A stretch of DNA of 64,000 nucleotides, from the NCBI GenBank assembly GCA_937625935.1, contig OW569383.1, positions 124,001 through 188,000 on the forward strand, given 5' to 3'. The stretch is from Tetramitus jugosus (Eukaryota; Heterolobosea; Eutetramitea; Acrasida; Vahlkampfiidae). The translations under genes were made by a program, and so were the position numbers. Below are positions 10,755 through 20,974 of this stretch, one piece after another (position 1 is the first letter of the stretch; every line of letters starts with the position of its first letter). The notes below the pieces were generated by a model. It saw nothing but the letters and a program-made list of their open reading frames with translations. It made no database searches and was not told where the DNA came from.

Positions 10755-11687
10755 TTATGCAGTATCTATCCAACGATCACAAAATTTGAATTGTGACACT
10801 TGAGAGTACTTGCATGTAACTCTATCATCTTCTTCATTAATAATTAATACAATGGATTGGTACATGGATCTCATTTCTGCACTCCAGTCAACAACATTTC
10901 CATGATCACGAATGTGCCATCTGGATCCAAAATCAGGAAGAGTATTATTGAATCTATAATAATGCTTTGTGACATTCACTCTCACTCCATCTCTGATTGG
11001 GTGGAAAACTTTGGTTGTATGCTTACAATTGCTCTGTAGAGACATAAAATAATTGAACAGATAAAATGGACATTGACCTAGATGTAGATTGGTTCCATTC
11101 TTCGCAAAGCCAGGTTGCAATCTATTATTAAGGATCTTGGTTGCTGAACCTAGAAATTCTTGGATTCTGTGACAATCATACAATTTCTCAAACTCACCAC
11201 GAGTAATATTACATGCAGTGTTCTCTGGTTGAAAACTAATAGACTGGGTACGTGCTTGCTTCACTCTGCTCTTCAATACTTTCAAAGCACATGACACTTC
11301 AAAATATGCAATGCTTGGATCAGAATCATCAGATTGCTCAATGTAATTATCAATCTTCTGCTCAACAGATGCCATATTAACAGGTGCAACAATAGAAATT
11401 GGAACTGCACTTGATGCTGTATTATGGTTCATAGAATTGTTCAGGTACATGGAAGCGAAATATTGTTTGTAGTGAACTAGTTCCAGTTGGAGTTTGGTGA
11501 CACTTTGGTTCAATAACTGAATCTTCTTATTTGCAATTGATAGCTTCTCTTCAAGAATCTTCGTTGTAGTACGACACACAATCTTCTGTGATGTAGAGGA
11601 GACACGACCTCCCACACCCTTGCTCCTATGATCACCATTCAAGTTGGAAGTGTGTGCAAATGTCGTAGTGCTGTTTGATGCTGTCAT
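10755..11687 (-). CDS. unrecognised protein convergent with the transposase-like gene, 310 aa
   Basis: I chose the ATG at 11687. The open frame extends 204 bases further upstream but without another in-frame ATG, so an upstream exon cannot be excluded. Residues 30-75 form a predicted coiled coil (TTKILEEKLSIANKKIQLLN). The C-terminal 190 residues look folded and are rich in aromatic residues and Cys (FEKLYDCHRIQEFLGSATKI, LHLGQCPFYLFNYFMSL, FHPIRDGVRVNVTKHYYRF). I do not recognise the family. Its stop lies 54 bases from the end of the transposase-like gene, tail to tail, which suggests a two-gene unit in which it could be an accessory protein. That link rests on position alone. Confidence 0.6.
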   Translation of the reverse strand: MTASNSTTTFAHTSNLNGDHRSKGVGGRVSSTSQKIVCRTTTKILEEKLSIANKKIQLLNQSVTKLQLELVHYKQYFASMYLNNSMNHNTASSAVPISIVAPVNMASVEQKIDNYIEQSDDSDPSIAYFEVSCALKVLKSRVKQARTQSISFQPENTACNITRGEFEKLYDCHRIQEFLGSATKILNNRLQPGFAKNGTNLHLGQCPFYLFNYFMSLQSNCKHTTKVFHPIRDGVRVNVTKHYYRFNNTLPDFGSRWHIRDHGNVVDWSAEMRSMYQSIVLIINEEDDRVTCKYSQVSQFKFCDRWIDTA

Positions 11688-12257
11688 TGCTTCGTTTGTG
11701 TGTTGTTTTGTTGTTGTTGCTGTTATTATGAGTCTTGCATCATCTTCATTTGTATCGTTGTTTATGGATGATTTTCGTGTTTGGAAGGCGGATAACTTAC
11801 AAAAATAGCGAAGAGAACAATTTACTCTAGTCTCATAGTCTGTGCTTTGAGTACATATGCCACTGGATTGCGTATCTCCTCCGCCGCACAAACCTTGGGC
11901 AGGGGATGCGTAGTGACATGCATGATTTTTCTCCTCATTTCACATTTCTACTTCCACAGCTGATCCTAGAAAATGAAACACGAACATCCGCACACAGCGG
12001 TCACTGTCACAGCACCTACTTGAGTGGTGGGGTAGGACAGGAAAGGAAATGTGCTCAACAAAACAAGGCTCACGCTGACAAGCTCACGAACAAAGATACT
12101 TCTCAAACAAAGCAATCACATCTACACTTGTGTCTAGTATCACCATTCACATCATCACTTTCTGCATTTGTGAGTTTTCAGAACGAGCAGTGTGTCCCAC
12201 TCAAATCTCAAGATTGATTTTAGGTTATTGTTGTTACTGTCGACATACCACTACAAA
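11688..12257. other. divergent intergenic region, 570 bases
   Basis: It lies between the starts of the 310-aa gene and the 188-aa basic protein gene. The left part continues the open frame of the minus-strand gene. The minus strand contains a GTAAGT near 11,798 that could be a splice donor. No inverted repeat matching 7521-7934 was found. Confidence 0.35.
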
Positions 12258-12824
12258 ATGATTGGAAAGCAACACAAGAAGAAAGGCAGCCAAGTAAAGA
12301 GAATTGCCCAGCAAGATATTCGCCTCCACCCAAATCCAAAGTGGATTGCCTATGAACCCACCACACCCACCAGTGCATCAAGTTCTGAGGCAGCAAGTGA
12401 TGAGGTAGGAGCAGCAGCCGTAAAGAAGAGGAGTCCTTCTTCATCCCCAATTGTACAAACAAGAGAACGTAGGTCTCCTTCTTCATCTACCGAGGTGACT
12501 GAGATTCGAGTAAGGTCGAATCATTTTGGTTCGAGCTCTCCCTTTCACCGGGGCAGGGAACTAGGGGAATTTGAGCGTGGGCAGCAGGTATTATCGACAA
12601 GAAACGAAAGTCAACAAGTTTACTTTAGAGACACCACATATCAGCAAACCACTTCGCCCAACAGAAAACAGAGTGAGAACAGGATGCCCATGAGGTATTT
12701 ACCCTCCCTAGAGCTCGAGAGAAAGAAGAGAAATTGTGAGAGAATATCGATTCCAAACCTCTTGTGCCACGAGTCAACAGCACCACATGACATAAATGAT
12801 GGAGAACATCACATGCCATGGTGA
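12258..12824 (+). CDS. unrecognised small basic protein, 188 aa
   Basis: The start is the ATG at 12258, which fits an A-rich context (CTACAAAATG); the frame is open further upstream without another ATG. The N-terminus is strongly basic and looks ordered (MIGKQHKKKGSQVKRIAQQD, HPNPKWIAYEP). It is followed by a long Ser/Arg-rich, probably disordered region with repeated RRSPSSS-type blocks and possible phosphorylation sites. No signal peptide, membrane segment or enzyme motif is visible. A nucleic-acid-binding or nuclear role is possible from composition only. Confidence 0.55.
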   Translation: MIGKQHKKKGSQVKRIAQQDIRLHPNPKWIAYEPTTPTSASSSEAASDEVGAAAVKKRSPSSSPIVQTRERRSPSSSTEVTEIRVRSNHFGSSSPFHRGRELGEFERGQQVLSTRNESQQVYFRDTTYQQTTSPNRKQSENRMPMRYLPSLELERKKRNCERISIPNLLCHESTAPHDINDGEHHMPW

Positions 12825-13392
12825 TGGACAGTGTAATGCATCTCCCATCCACCGAACATCACACAAGCCGAATCAATTCTATTGAAATTTTGAACCCTAT
12901 ACATAAAAGGCCTCGAGTAATGAATACCCTGCTTCACTTGTTGTTTCGACCCGGACGATATGGATCTTCTTCTGAACCTGTGTCTTGAGGGTTCCAGCGA
13001 AAGGACACTCACAAAATTCCTATTCAGTTTTCTGTCCCCTTTCACAATTCATGAAAAGCGGGACAAACTTCCTCGCTCCCCAACAACGCGGATTATGCGT
13101 TCGTCCCACAGATCAAGTAGAAGCATGCAGAACCCGCAAGGTTTGCGGGTCAAGAAAATCTTTGTACGTCTCTTTCATCGAACCCAATGATATTTTTCCC
13201 AAAGGAAACTACGTTCAAGCGTTGTCGACAATCTGTAAAACTCTTCGTGGAATTGTCAAATTTTTGCCGACTGAGACCAATGTCATCCGTCACATGCCGA
13301 ACTGTCTTTTGTCTTCTCTGACGGATCCACAAAAACATACAAGATAAAAAACAAGGCCGTGACAAAACAAGAAATAAAAAGAGAGAGAAAAG
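12825..13392. other. intergenic, 568 bases, with three adjacent hairpins
   Basis: Between two plus-strand genes. Three potential stem-loops sit within about 120 bases: 13033-13065 (TGTCCC with GGGACA, inner TTTCA with TGAAA), 13085-13101 (AACGC with GCGTT), and 13132-13150, a perfect 8-base stem ACCCGCAA/TTGCGGGT with a 3-base loop. They could be part of the 5' UTR of the next gene or a small structured RNA. No conserved RNA family was recognised. Confidence 0.35.
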
Positions 13393-14970
13393 ATGGATGA
13401 CGAATATGACAATTCATCATTCTGTACATTAACCATCCCAGAGCAACTATGTCTCATGTGTCTCTACAACAAGGGCATACTCAAATTGAGTTTGGATCGC
13501 AAACAATACACTCGTGCACTGTACTTGGCAGTGTTGTGTGAAATGATGATTCAGAATGACATGTTACTATCAACAACAACAACATCATCAAATTCAGTTG
13601 AAACATCAACTGCGGCAGTAGAGAATAGTGTTCAAATGGACTCTTATTTTGATTATGATAATCCATCGTTTGAGAATCATAATAACAATCATAATAATCG
13701 ATACAAGAGTAGTAGTAGTAGTAGTAGAACAAGTACAGGTAATAGTAATAGTAGTGGAGCAAGAAGAAGCAATAGTCACAATAATAATAATAACAATAAC
13801 AACAACAACAACAGGAATAATAACAAGAGTGGTGTTGGTGTTGTTCTAGAAGAAGAGAATGATTTTTATTTTCGATTTGATTCCCATGTGGAACTATTGG
13901 ATCAATTCACCACCCATTCATCATCATCATCATCAGCACAGCAACATCAACAGTCATACAATAATGATGATGATGATGATGATGACCATCATCATGACAA
14001 TTTGGACTCTGACAATAATGACTATCATGACTATCATGACGATAATAATGATGAATATGAATTGAATGACAAGAATACAAAAAAAAACAAATCACTACGA
14101 CAACAACAACAACAAATCAATCACCATACGAGGAGTAAAAACAAGCGCGAAGAAGCTGGTCGTCGTCAGAAAGACAACAATGACAACAAGGATGACAAAG
14201 ATGACAAAGATGATGAAGGAGAAATGAACCCATGTCTCATGTTTAGTGGTGAATCCGAAATGACCTTTTTCATTCGACGGTTCATGACTGTTGCCAGTGA
14301 ACAACAATCATTGCACAACTATAGACTATTGTCGTTTGTTCGCAACATTCTGTGGAGCAATTCCAACACGATGCAAAACTCAATGGAACAACAAGTCATT
14401 TACAATATCGATAGTCATATTGGTATCATGTTGAGCAAGAACAATCGAACTGTCGAGTTCAAATCATCATGGTTGTTTGGCACGTGTCGATTCCCCATTG
14501 TCAACACCCGTGTCAAACAACAAATCAAGCACTATGTCCTACAAATGATTGAATGCTATGGCACAAAAAGAGAAAAGGTGATTGATCGCAGGGGATTTGC
14601 ACTGTTGGCCTGTCTCAATCTCATTGATACCATACTGATCAAGGAGATTATTCAGAAGAAGCAGGAGATTGTGTCTGAATTGTCTTGTGATGCATCCACC
14701 ACCACCACATCATCACCCTCTTTTCTGATGAACAATGGTCGCAATAACAGTAGTAGTGGTGGTAGTGGTAGTAGTGGCAGTAGTGGTGGTGGACTTCTGA
14801 ACAGTGTGAGTTCAATGTTTGGTGGTGGTGGTGGCAGTGGTAGTGCCATAACTGCAGACGAGAGAGCAAAACAGGAGCAATTGAGAAAGAAGGCAAGAAC
14901 CATTGTGTTGAACGGAAAAGTGGATCATCCAGACGACATTTATTATCACTTTTTCCAATATTTGATATAG
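13393..14970 (+). CDS. GOLPH3/Vps74-like (GPP34) protein with a large low-complexity insert
   Basis: 525 residues. The N-terminal block (FCTLTIPEQLCLMCLYNKGI, YTRALYLAVLCEMMIQNDML, about 10-58) matches the opening of the GPP34 fold. The C-terminal half (VKQQIKHYVLQMIECYGTKR, RRGFALLACLNLIDTILIKE, ADERAKQEQLRKKA) matches its closing helices. About 230 residues of Ser, Asn, Asp, His and Gln runs are inserted between them, and a Gly/Ser run lies near the end. GOLPH3 and yeast Vps74 bind PI4P at the Golgi and retain glycosyltransferases there. The known family length is about 300, so the extra length is low complexity. PI4P-binding residues could not be assigned. The presence of a fucosyltransferase-like gene and UGGT nearby is probably coincidental. 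Confidence 0.6.
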   Translation: MDDEYDNSSFCTLTIPEQLCLMCLYNKGILKLSLDRKQYTRALYLAVLCEMMIQNDMLLSTTTTSSNSVETSTAAVENSVQMDSYFDYDNPSFENHNNNHNNRYKSSSSSSRTSTGNSNSSGARRSNSHNNNNNNNNNNNRNNNKSGVGVVLEEENDFYFRFDSHVELLDQFTTHSSSSSSAQQHQQSYNNDDDDDDDHHHDNLDSDNNDYHDYHDDNNDEYELNDKNTKKNKSLRQQQQQINHHTRSKNKREEAGRRQKDNNDNKDDKDDKDDEGEMNPCLMFSGESEMTFFIRRFMTVASEQQSLHNYRLLSFVRNILWSNSNTMQNSMEQQVIYNIDSHIGIMLSKNNRTVEFKSSWLFGTCRFPIVNTRVKQQIKHYVLQMIECYGTKREKVIDRRGFALLACLNLIDTILIKEIIQKKQEIVSELSCDASTTTTSSPSFLMNNGRNNSSSGGSGSSGSSGGGLLNSVSSMFGGGGGSGSAITADERAKQEQLRKKARTIVLNGKVDHPDDIYYHFFQYLI

Positions 14971-15037
14971 TTGTGCGTGTGTATATATATACATGAAACA
15001 ACCAACTACAGTTGTATTTATTATTATTAAATGTTTG

Positions 15038-18000
15038 TTAAGATTGGTTTGAGAGTGTTGATTCATAGCGACGTATCTCTTCATCGTATTCGGTCCATTC
15101 AGGAACAATTCTCTTGGCACTGGTCAACTTGTGCTCCTTTGTCTTTGGATTGTTGCACAGATCGATAGTCTTTGCCTTTGATTTCGACTCTTCACTGCAC
15201 CACGTCTCACACCACAACCAATTCTGTGGTAGACTGGTGATTGGAACAACATGTTGGGCATAATTTGGCAAATCTTGATCCAAATTACTGAGAGAGTTAG
15301 GATCCTTGGACAAGCTGTCATAGTACATGCGCAATTGATCTCCGTGATACTGTCTTCTGAATTGAGCAATATCAACTGCATAGAGCGCAGAGATGTGATA
15401 TGGCTTTCCTCTCAAATGTTGTTGCCAGTAACCTTGATTCCAGAATCTGAATCCTTCCATGTCCTTTCTGTCGGAGCAGAATGGAGTGTAAGCCAACGAG
15501 TTGCCCTTCATGTCAAAGTCCCACAGTTCAGTCATATCCGTGCGACACACCTGATCAGCATCCACAAAGATAATCTTCTTCACTTGTCTCAATGGAAATA
15601 GCACATCAAGGAACAATACCTTGTATGCCCAAATGATTCTCTGCTTTTGCTGTTGTTTGTGGAGCCAGTGAGGCCATGCATAACTGACGAGTCCATACTT
15701 AAAGCCATAGTGCTTGGCCAATTGAGGAAGAACAGTTTTGAATTGAGGGCTGAGGAACTGTTTGAGGAACCAGAATTTAGGAGTCGAGTCCTTCATGTTC
15801 TTTCTTACAGACTATCAAACAAAGAGATGGCAATTGTCATTGTGTTAGTGTTAAATCAAGCTCAGTTGTTATAAAGTGAAGTAATAATAATAATAATAAT
15901 AATACATACCAATATCATAATCTTCAACAATCGCTCGTACATGTGACCACTGGCAATGGAGAAAATGTGCACAGTTTTCTTTGGTGATGCTCCTCCTGTG
16001 AAGTAGCTGAGGAACGAGTTGTTGCTTGCTTCACCGGTATTATTGCTTTCCTCCAAGTCATTTTCCTGAACGTCGTCTGCTTCTGATCCCTCGGACAATA
16101 ACTCTTCCTTCTCCTTACCAGGATTTCTCTTGACAAACAATTGAATAAATGGACCATCAAAGCTGTCAACACTTATCCATTCGTTGGGACGATTCAATGC
16201 ATTGACATTGACTCGAGCACTTGCCAATTGTTGATCATAGAATGATGATTGCTTCCATCCAACAATGGAAAACAATTCAGAGTGTCTACCAGTCTTTGGT
16301 AGTTGAAGAGAGTGGAGAGAGCTAGTCTTGGCCTTCAATTGGAAGTAACCATAATTGGCCATCACGAGTGTAACATCCTTGTTCTTATCGACTTGTTCAT
16401 GATCCGATAGTTCCAATTGGAGACCACGAGGATACTTTTGCTCAGTCAAGTCCAAGCAACTACCAGTCACAACAATGTGCTCCAATTGATATCGAATGTA
16501 GCATTCGTTGCCCTGTGTGACTTCGCAGTCTTGAGCCAAATTTAAATTATCCAAATCGTACTGCGAGTACGTTAGTTCAACGAGCCATGACTCTGGTGTA
16601 TCCATGGCCACAGTGAAAATACCTGGCACTGATTCATTCAAGCGCAATTCCAACTTGTCTTGATCAATGAGGAATCGATACAGTGATTTCAGTGGAAGAC
16701 TCGATGTTTCAATCTGAGGATTCAAAATCACAGTCATCTTGAACAGTTTCAAACGATTGAGATATTGGAGGATAGAGCTGAACTTTTGAGCAAATTTGGA
16801 CAATGGATCCACAATGACCACAATCTCTGTCACGGCTCCTGTGATGGAAGACGATGGCAATGATGTGAATTGATACTTGTAATCCTTGAGATCGTGTGCG
16901 ACATTGACTCTATCCAAACCACCATCCATACTGTTCAACAGAGTACATGTACTGAACATTCGATCGGATCTGGTTTCAGAGTTGTCTTCTTCTTCCGTGT
17001 TGTCTCCCTTTGGAGCAAACAATTCAGAAGACTTCTCATAGAATCGACCGAATTTTGCATTGGCCTGATCCTTGAGAATGGAGAAGTGATCGAGCATGAA
17101 ATCAGCTTGATCTTGGACACTGGAGAATTGCATCAACTTTCCGTGTGGTGCAATGATACCACCAAGCAAGGATGGAATGTACTGCTTACAGAGAGTGGCA
17201 TCGTTCAGAATGATACGGGTAGATTCTGTTTGGCTCAAATATTCATCAATCATGGCCTTCCACTTGAGAGTTGGATACTGTGATTGACAAATGATGAATG
17301 TGTACTTGGCCAATGACTTTTTGTTCTGCAATAGATCCTTGGAGTAGGAGATGCGATCCTTGTCAACCAAGGAAGATGTGAGTTCCACATGTATATTCTG
17401 AGAGGATTGATCACTAAAGATCAATCGATTATATGATTTGAACGTCTTTGATTTCTCCAAAATCTTCTTCAACAAGTTCTTATCTGAGTCAACTAGTGCA
17501 TTACTGCGAATGAGATTCACTACGTGATCATACTGTTCTCTCATGGCAGTCATGAACAATCGATCAGGGGCTTCATCTGATGTCTCATACAGAGCACCAT
17601 TCATCAACAGTGCGCTGCTTACATCATCAGAGAGAAGGGACTTGGCTGCTATTCTGTATCTGTCCAACAACATTTTCTCTTGTTCTTGACTCATCTTCAA
17701 GTGTTGACTCTTGTGAACTTGTCTTGCAAACATTTCTTGCATGCACATTTGAATGCCCCGTTCTCTGCACAGCTTCTCAATGTACAGAATGTATTTGGCG
17801 CTTGATTCGTCCAGAGTAATTGATGATGATGATGATGGTACTTGATCATCAACAGATTGCTGACCACCAGTCACATCGACTTGAATGTGATGATTGTTTG
17901 CAGTAGTAGAAGTAGTGATCGATGGAATGAGAATCACACCAAATCGAATTGGATATCCTCTCCAGATAAAGGATAGCATGGTACTCAACTTGCTCATTGC

Positions 18001-20067
18001 ATCAGCATTGTTCTGCAATGGATTCAACACGAGAATCGCAGTCACTGCATTTCTTCGACTAAATCTCAGTTGACCATACATGGGAGGTTGCAACATGAAG
18101 CGCAATGATGGTGGGAAATTATTCGCATATCGATCATCCTTCTCAATATCGTTGATAAACAGAACATTGTTCGAAACGAATTGTTCGTCCGATAGGAAAT
18201 CGAGTCTTGGATGTTGATTGTTACCACCATTGTCATTCTTGTTGTTGTTGTTGTTATTCAAGTAATCGTACAATAGTGTGTGAATCATGGATGATGGCAC
18301 ACCATACTTGTTCACCAACACGTCCAACAAACTCTGTTCCTGGTGCAGCAATATTTGATAGAGCGAGTAGAGATTGAGCTTACTCGAGTCCAATAGTCTT
18401 CCATTGACATAGATGGCACTGCGTCTGATCATTTCACTTGGATTGTTCGGATCAGGCATATCAAAATAGGTTGACTTGTGTTGTTCATACTGTTGTTTCA
18501 ATTGATTGACCATGGTAGAGTAGTCTGATATGTCATCCTTGTCTCTATTGATGAGATCATAGACGTGCAATAGAAAGTTTTGAGAGTATTCTACCAATTG
18601 ATCCAATGATGAATCCATTTGATGATCATTTTCAACATTGTTGTTGTTATTATTGTTATTGTTATTATTATTGGTATTGGTATTGGTACGTTGATTGAAA
18701 ATGACATCGAGTGCCTTGATACCAATATCAGCAATCTGCCATGGTTGAATCTTTTTGATATCACGAGTCAATAGTTGATTATTACCACTACCACTGCCAC
18801 TGCCACCACTCGTCTTTTGTAAATAGTATTGAAATGCCAATAAATCTGATTCATACTGTGGATACTCATTCAACAACTTGTTGAATCGAATACCATTGAT
18901 ACTATTGTCACTATTATTATTATTACTAATGTTGTCATTACCAGTGGTCGTAGTATTAGTATTGGATGATGATTGTTTCATGGATGAAATATCCAACTGT
19001 TTGTATTCCATGTCTTTCAACTGCAATTGAACACCATATCCTCTCACTGATTGCAATTCATTCAATACTTGATTTTCTCTAATCATGTAATAATAATTGT
19101 TATTATTATGATTATTGTTATGATTGTTATGATTCTTGTTCATGAGATGATGTTTGAGACTGTGGAGTGAAAATTGTCTGAGAATCACTTGTTGTTGATT
19201 GCAATTGTCATTGTTATTATTGTTATTACTAGAATGAGTCAAGTATTGATTCAATGCACTTCTACCTTGTTCACACATCATGTCCACATACACTACTTGA
19301 TTCTCACTACTTGCTGGTTCATGATGATGATGATGAGCACAAGTATTCTTCTTCTTCAAGTATAAATCATGTGGATTGTGTGCTTCCATACTATCACTAC
19401 CACTATGACTAGATGATGTTGTTGTTGTTGTTGTATAAAAACATTGTTCATCATCATCTGTTGTTGTTGTTGTTGTTAGTAGTAGTGATTGAGAGGCATA
19501 GGATGTTTGTAAATGAACTAGTGGAGAATAGTAGCGAATAGAGAGTGCAAATCTCAATCGTTGAATCAACACTGGATCATTCAATTGATGTGATGATGAT
19601 GATGATGATTCATGAGAAGAGAGAAGTTGAATCAATGAATCAACACTCTCCTTTTCATTCATTTCATTGATGAGTGATTGAGGAGTAGCAGTAGCAGTAG
19701 CAGTTGTGATGAGTTGTAGATAGGGAATCAATAGAGATGGATATTCTTTTCCAAAGAATTCACTAGTGTGTGTTCGTTATTCAAAGTATTGTTATTGATG
19801 ATGTGGTGTGAGTTCGATCGAATCAAACAAGTGAGATCTAGAGAGAACAAGTGAAATGGAGTCTGTTGCAGGCTGTAGTTGGTGTTGTTATACATACACA
19901 CTCTCCCTGATCATACTCGTCTTATTCCAATTGGCCTTTGTTTCAATGGATGCATGAATTTTGATGGTGGCAGCATCATTGCTTGCTGTTGTTGTTGTTG
20001 TTGTTGCAAATGTTGTGGACAACAGCAACAACAAGACACATACAAGAATAGAGAATAAAAATTTCAT
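15038..20067 (-). CDS. UDP-glucose:glycoprotein glucosyltransferase (UGGT)
   Basis: Three exons on the minus strand: 20067-19898, 19762-15910 and 15811-15038, giving 1,598 residues. Both introns (135 and 98 bases) begin GTATGT and end TAG, and both junctions restore the conserved protein. Exon 1 encodes a signal peptide ([20 protein letters not shown]) and the start of the lumenal sensor region ([20 protein letters not shown]). The C-terminal GT24 domain starts with [20 protein letters not shown] and carries the DxD metal motif in [14 protein letters not shown] (D1425, D1427). UGGT re-glucosylates misfolded N-glycoproteins in the ER lumen so that lectin chaperones retain them. The sensor part has long Asn, Ser and Thr runs that lengthen it beyond the usual 1,500 or so. 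The protein ends STLSNQS, with no KDEL-like ER retrieval signal. An (AAT)n run lies inside the second intron. Confidence 0.95.
15882..15904. repeat. (TAA)n microsatellite in a UGGT intron
   Basis: About seven uninterrupted TAA units on the plus strand, within the 98-base intron at 15812-15909. Translated in the unspliced frame it would give a run of Ile, which is why the exon appears to end in a false hydrophobic tail. Confidence 0.85.
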
Positions 20068-20199
20068 TATTGTTCCTCTTATTGGACGTTGACAATGATC
20101 GTCTCTCTCTCAAGTGCAAGTGTTGTGATTCTCTTTTTTTTTTTGATCTCCACAACACGCACAAACAGAAACAGAGAAACAACGATACAATAACGTAGA
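20068..20199. promoter_or_regulatory. short divergent promoter, UGGT and RS/His-rich gene
   Basis: Only 132 bases separate the two ATGs. It contains a T-run (A-run on the other strand) near 20,135. A compact shared promoter is inferred from the arrangement. Confidence 0.4.
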
Positions 20200-20935
20200 A
20201 TGGAAGAAGAATCCATATCGAGCATTGGAACCAACAATAATCCATTAGATCTTGTTGCCAATCAACAACAACAAGTCATCGAAACTACAGCACTGACTAC
20301 AGGTGACAATCACAACAACAACAACAATCATCGTCCTTCTAGAAAACGAAAGTATGACTCATCATCTTCATCTAGTAGTAGTAGTAGTAGTAGCAGTTAT
20401 CTGAATCTGATGGAGAGAGTGCAGAGAGAGCAGACTGTTCCTCAAGACACGCTTGCCTATTCAAAGTGTGATGAGAAGATTGAGATATTGTTGCAGCAAA
20501 AGAACAAGTCGTAGTAGTAGTAGTAGTAGTAATAGTCGTCGTCAAAGTAGTAAAAGTGGAAACCACAAAGAAGATGATAAAAGTGTGAGAAGAGGAAGCA
20601 GCAGCAGAAGAAGAAGCAGATTATATGATGATGATGATGATGAGAATCGAGATCAAGATTGGAATACTTCTCAACCAACAAGTCACCACCAACACCACCA
20701 CCGCCACCACCACCACCAACAACAACAACAACACTACGACCACCACCGTTCGAATCGATTCAATCATGATCATCATGAAGACAGATATCATCCATACACG
20801 AGTACAACGAACACTCGAATAGGAGATCACAGAGAGCATCCACAGCAGCAGCAGCAGCAGCACGAGAGGAGAGTGTATCGAGGCAGAGGAATGATGAGAT
20901 ATAGAACTCCTCCTCCTATTCTACACCACAGTTGA
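20200..20935 (+). CDS. unrecognised Arg/Ser/His-rich protein, frame change midway
   Basis: Two overlapping frames appear to form one gene: 20200-20514 (frame 1) and about 20453-20935 (frame 2). The first encodes a leader with PSRKRKYDSSSS and YLNLMERVQREQTVPQDTLA. The second encodes an SR-type region (RRGSSSRRRSRLYDDDDDE), His/Gln runs and a C-terminal RRVYRGRGMMRYRTPPP. Removing a putative 31-base GT-AG stretch at about 20465-20495 would join the frames, but that is much shorter than the other introns here, so a real or assembly frameshift is equally possible. Composition suggests an RNA-associated nuclear protein; no domain was recognised. The stretch is rich in AGT repeats, though slippage of three-base units would not change frame. 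Confidence 0.45.
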
Positions 20936-20974
20936 TTCAAAGGCATCTCATGTTCACAAATAAATGGTTGTTAT

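Noticed and set aside
7521-12257. terminal inverted repeats or target duplication around the convergent pair
   Set aside because: No matching inverted or direct repeats were found by eye on the two flanks; a genome-wide copy comparison would be needed.
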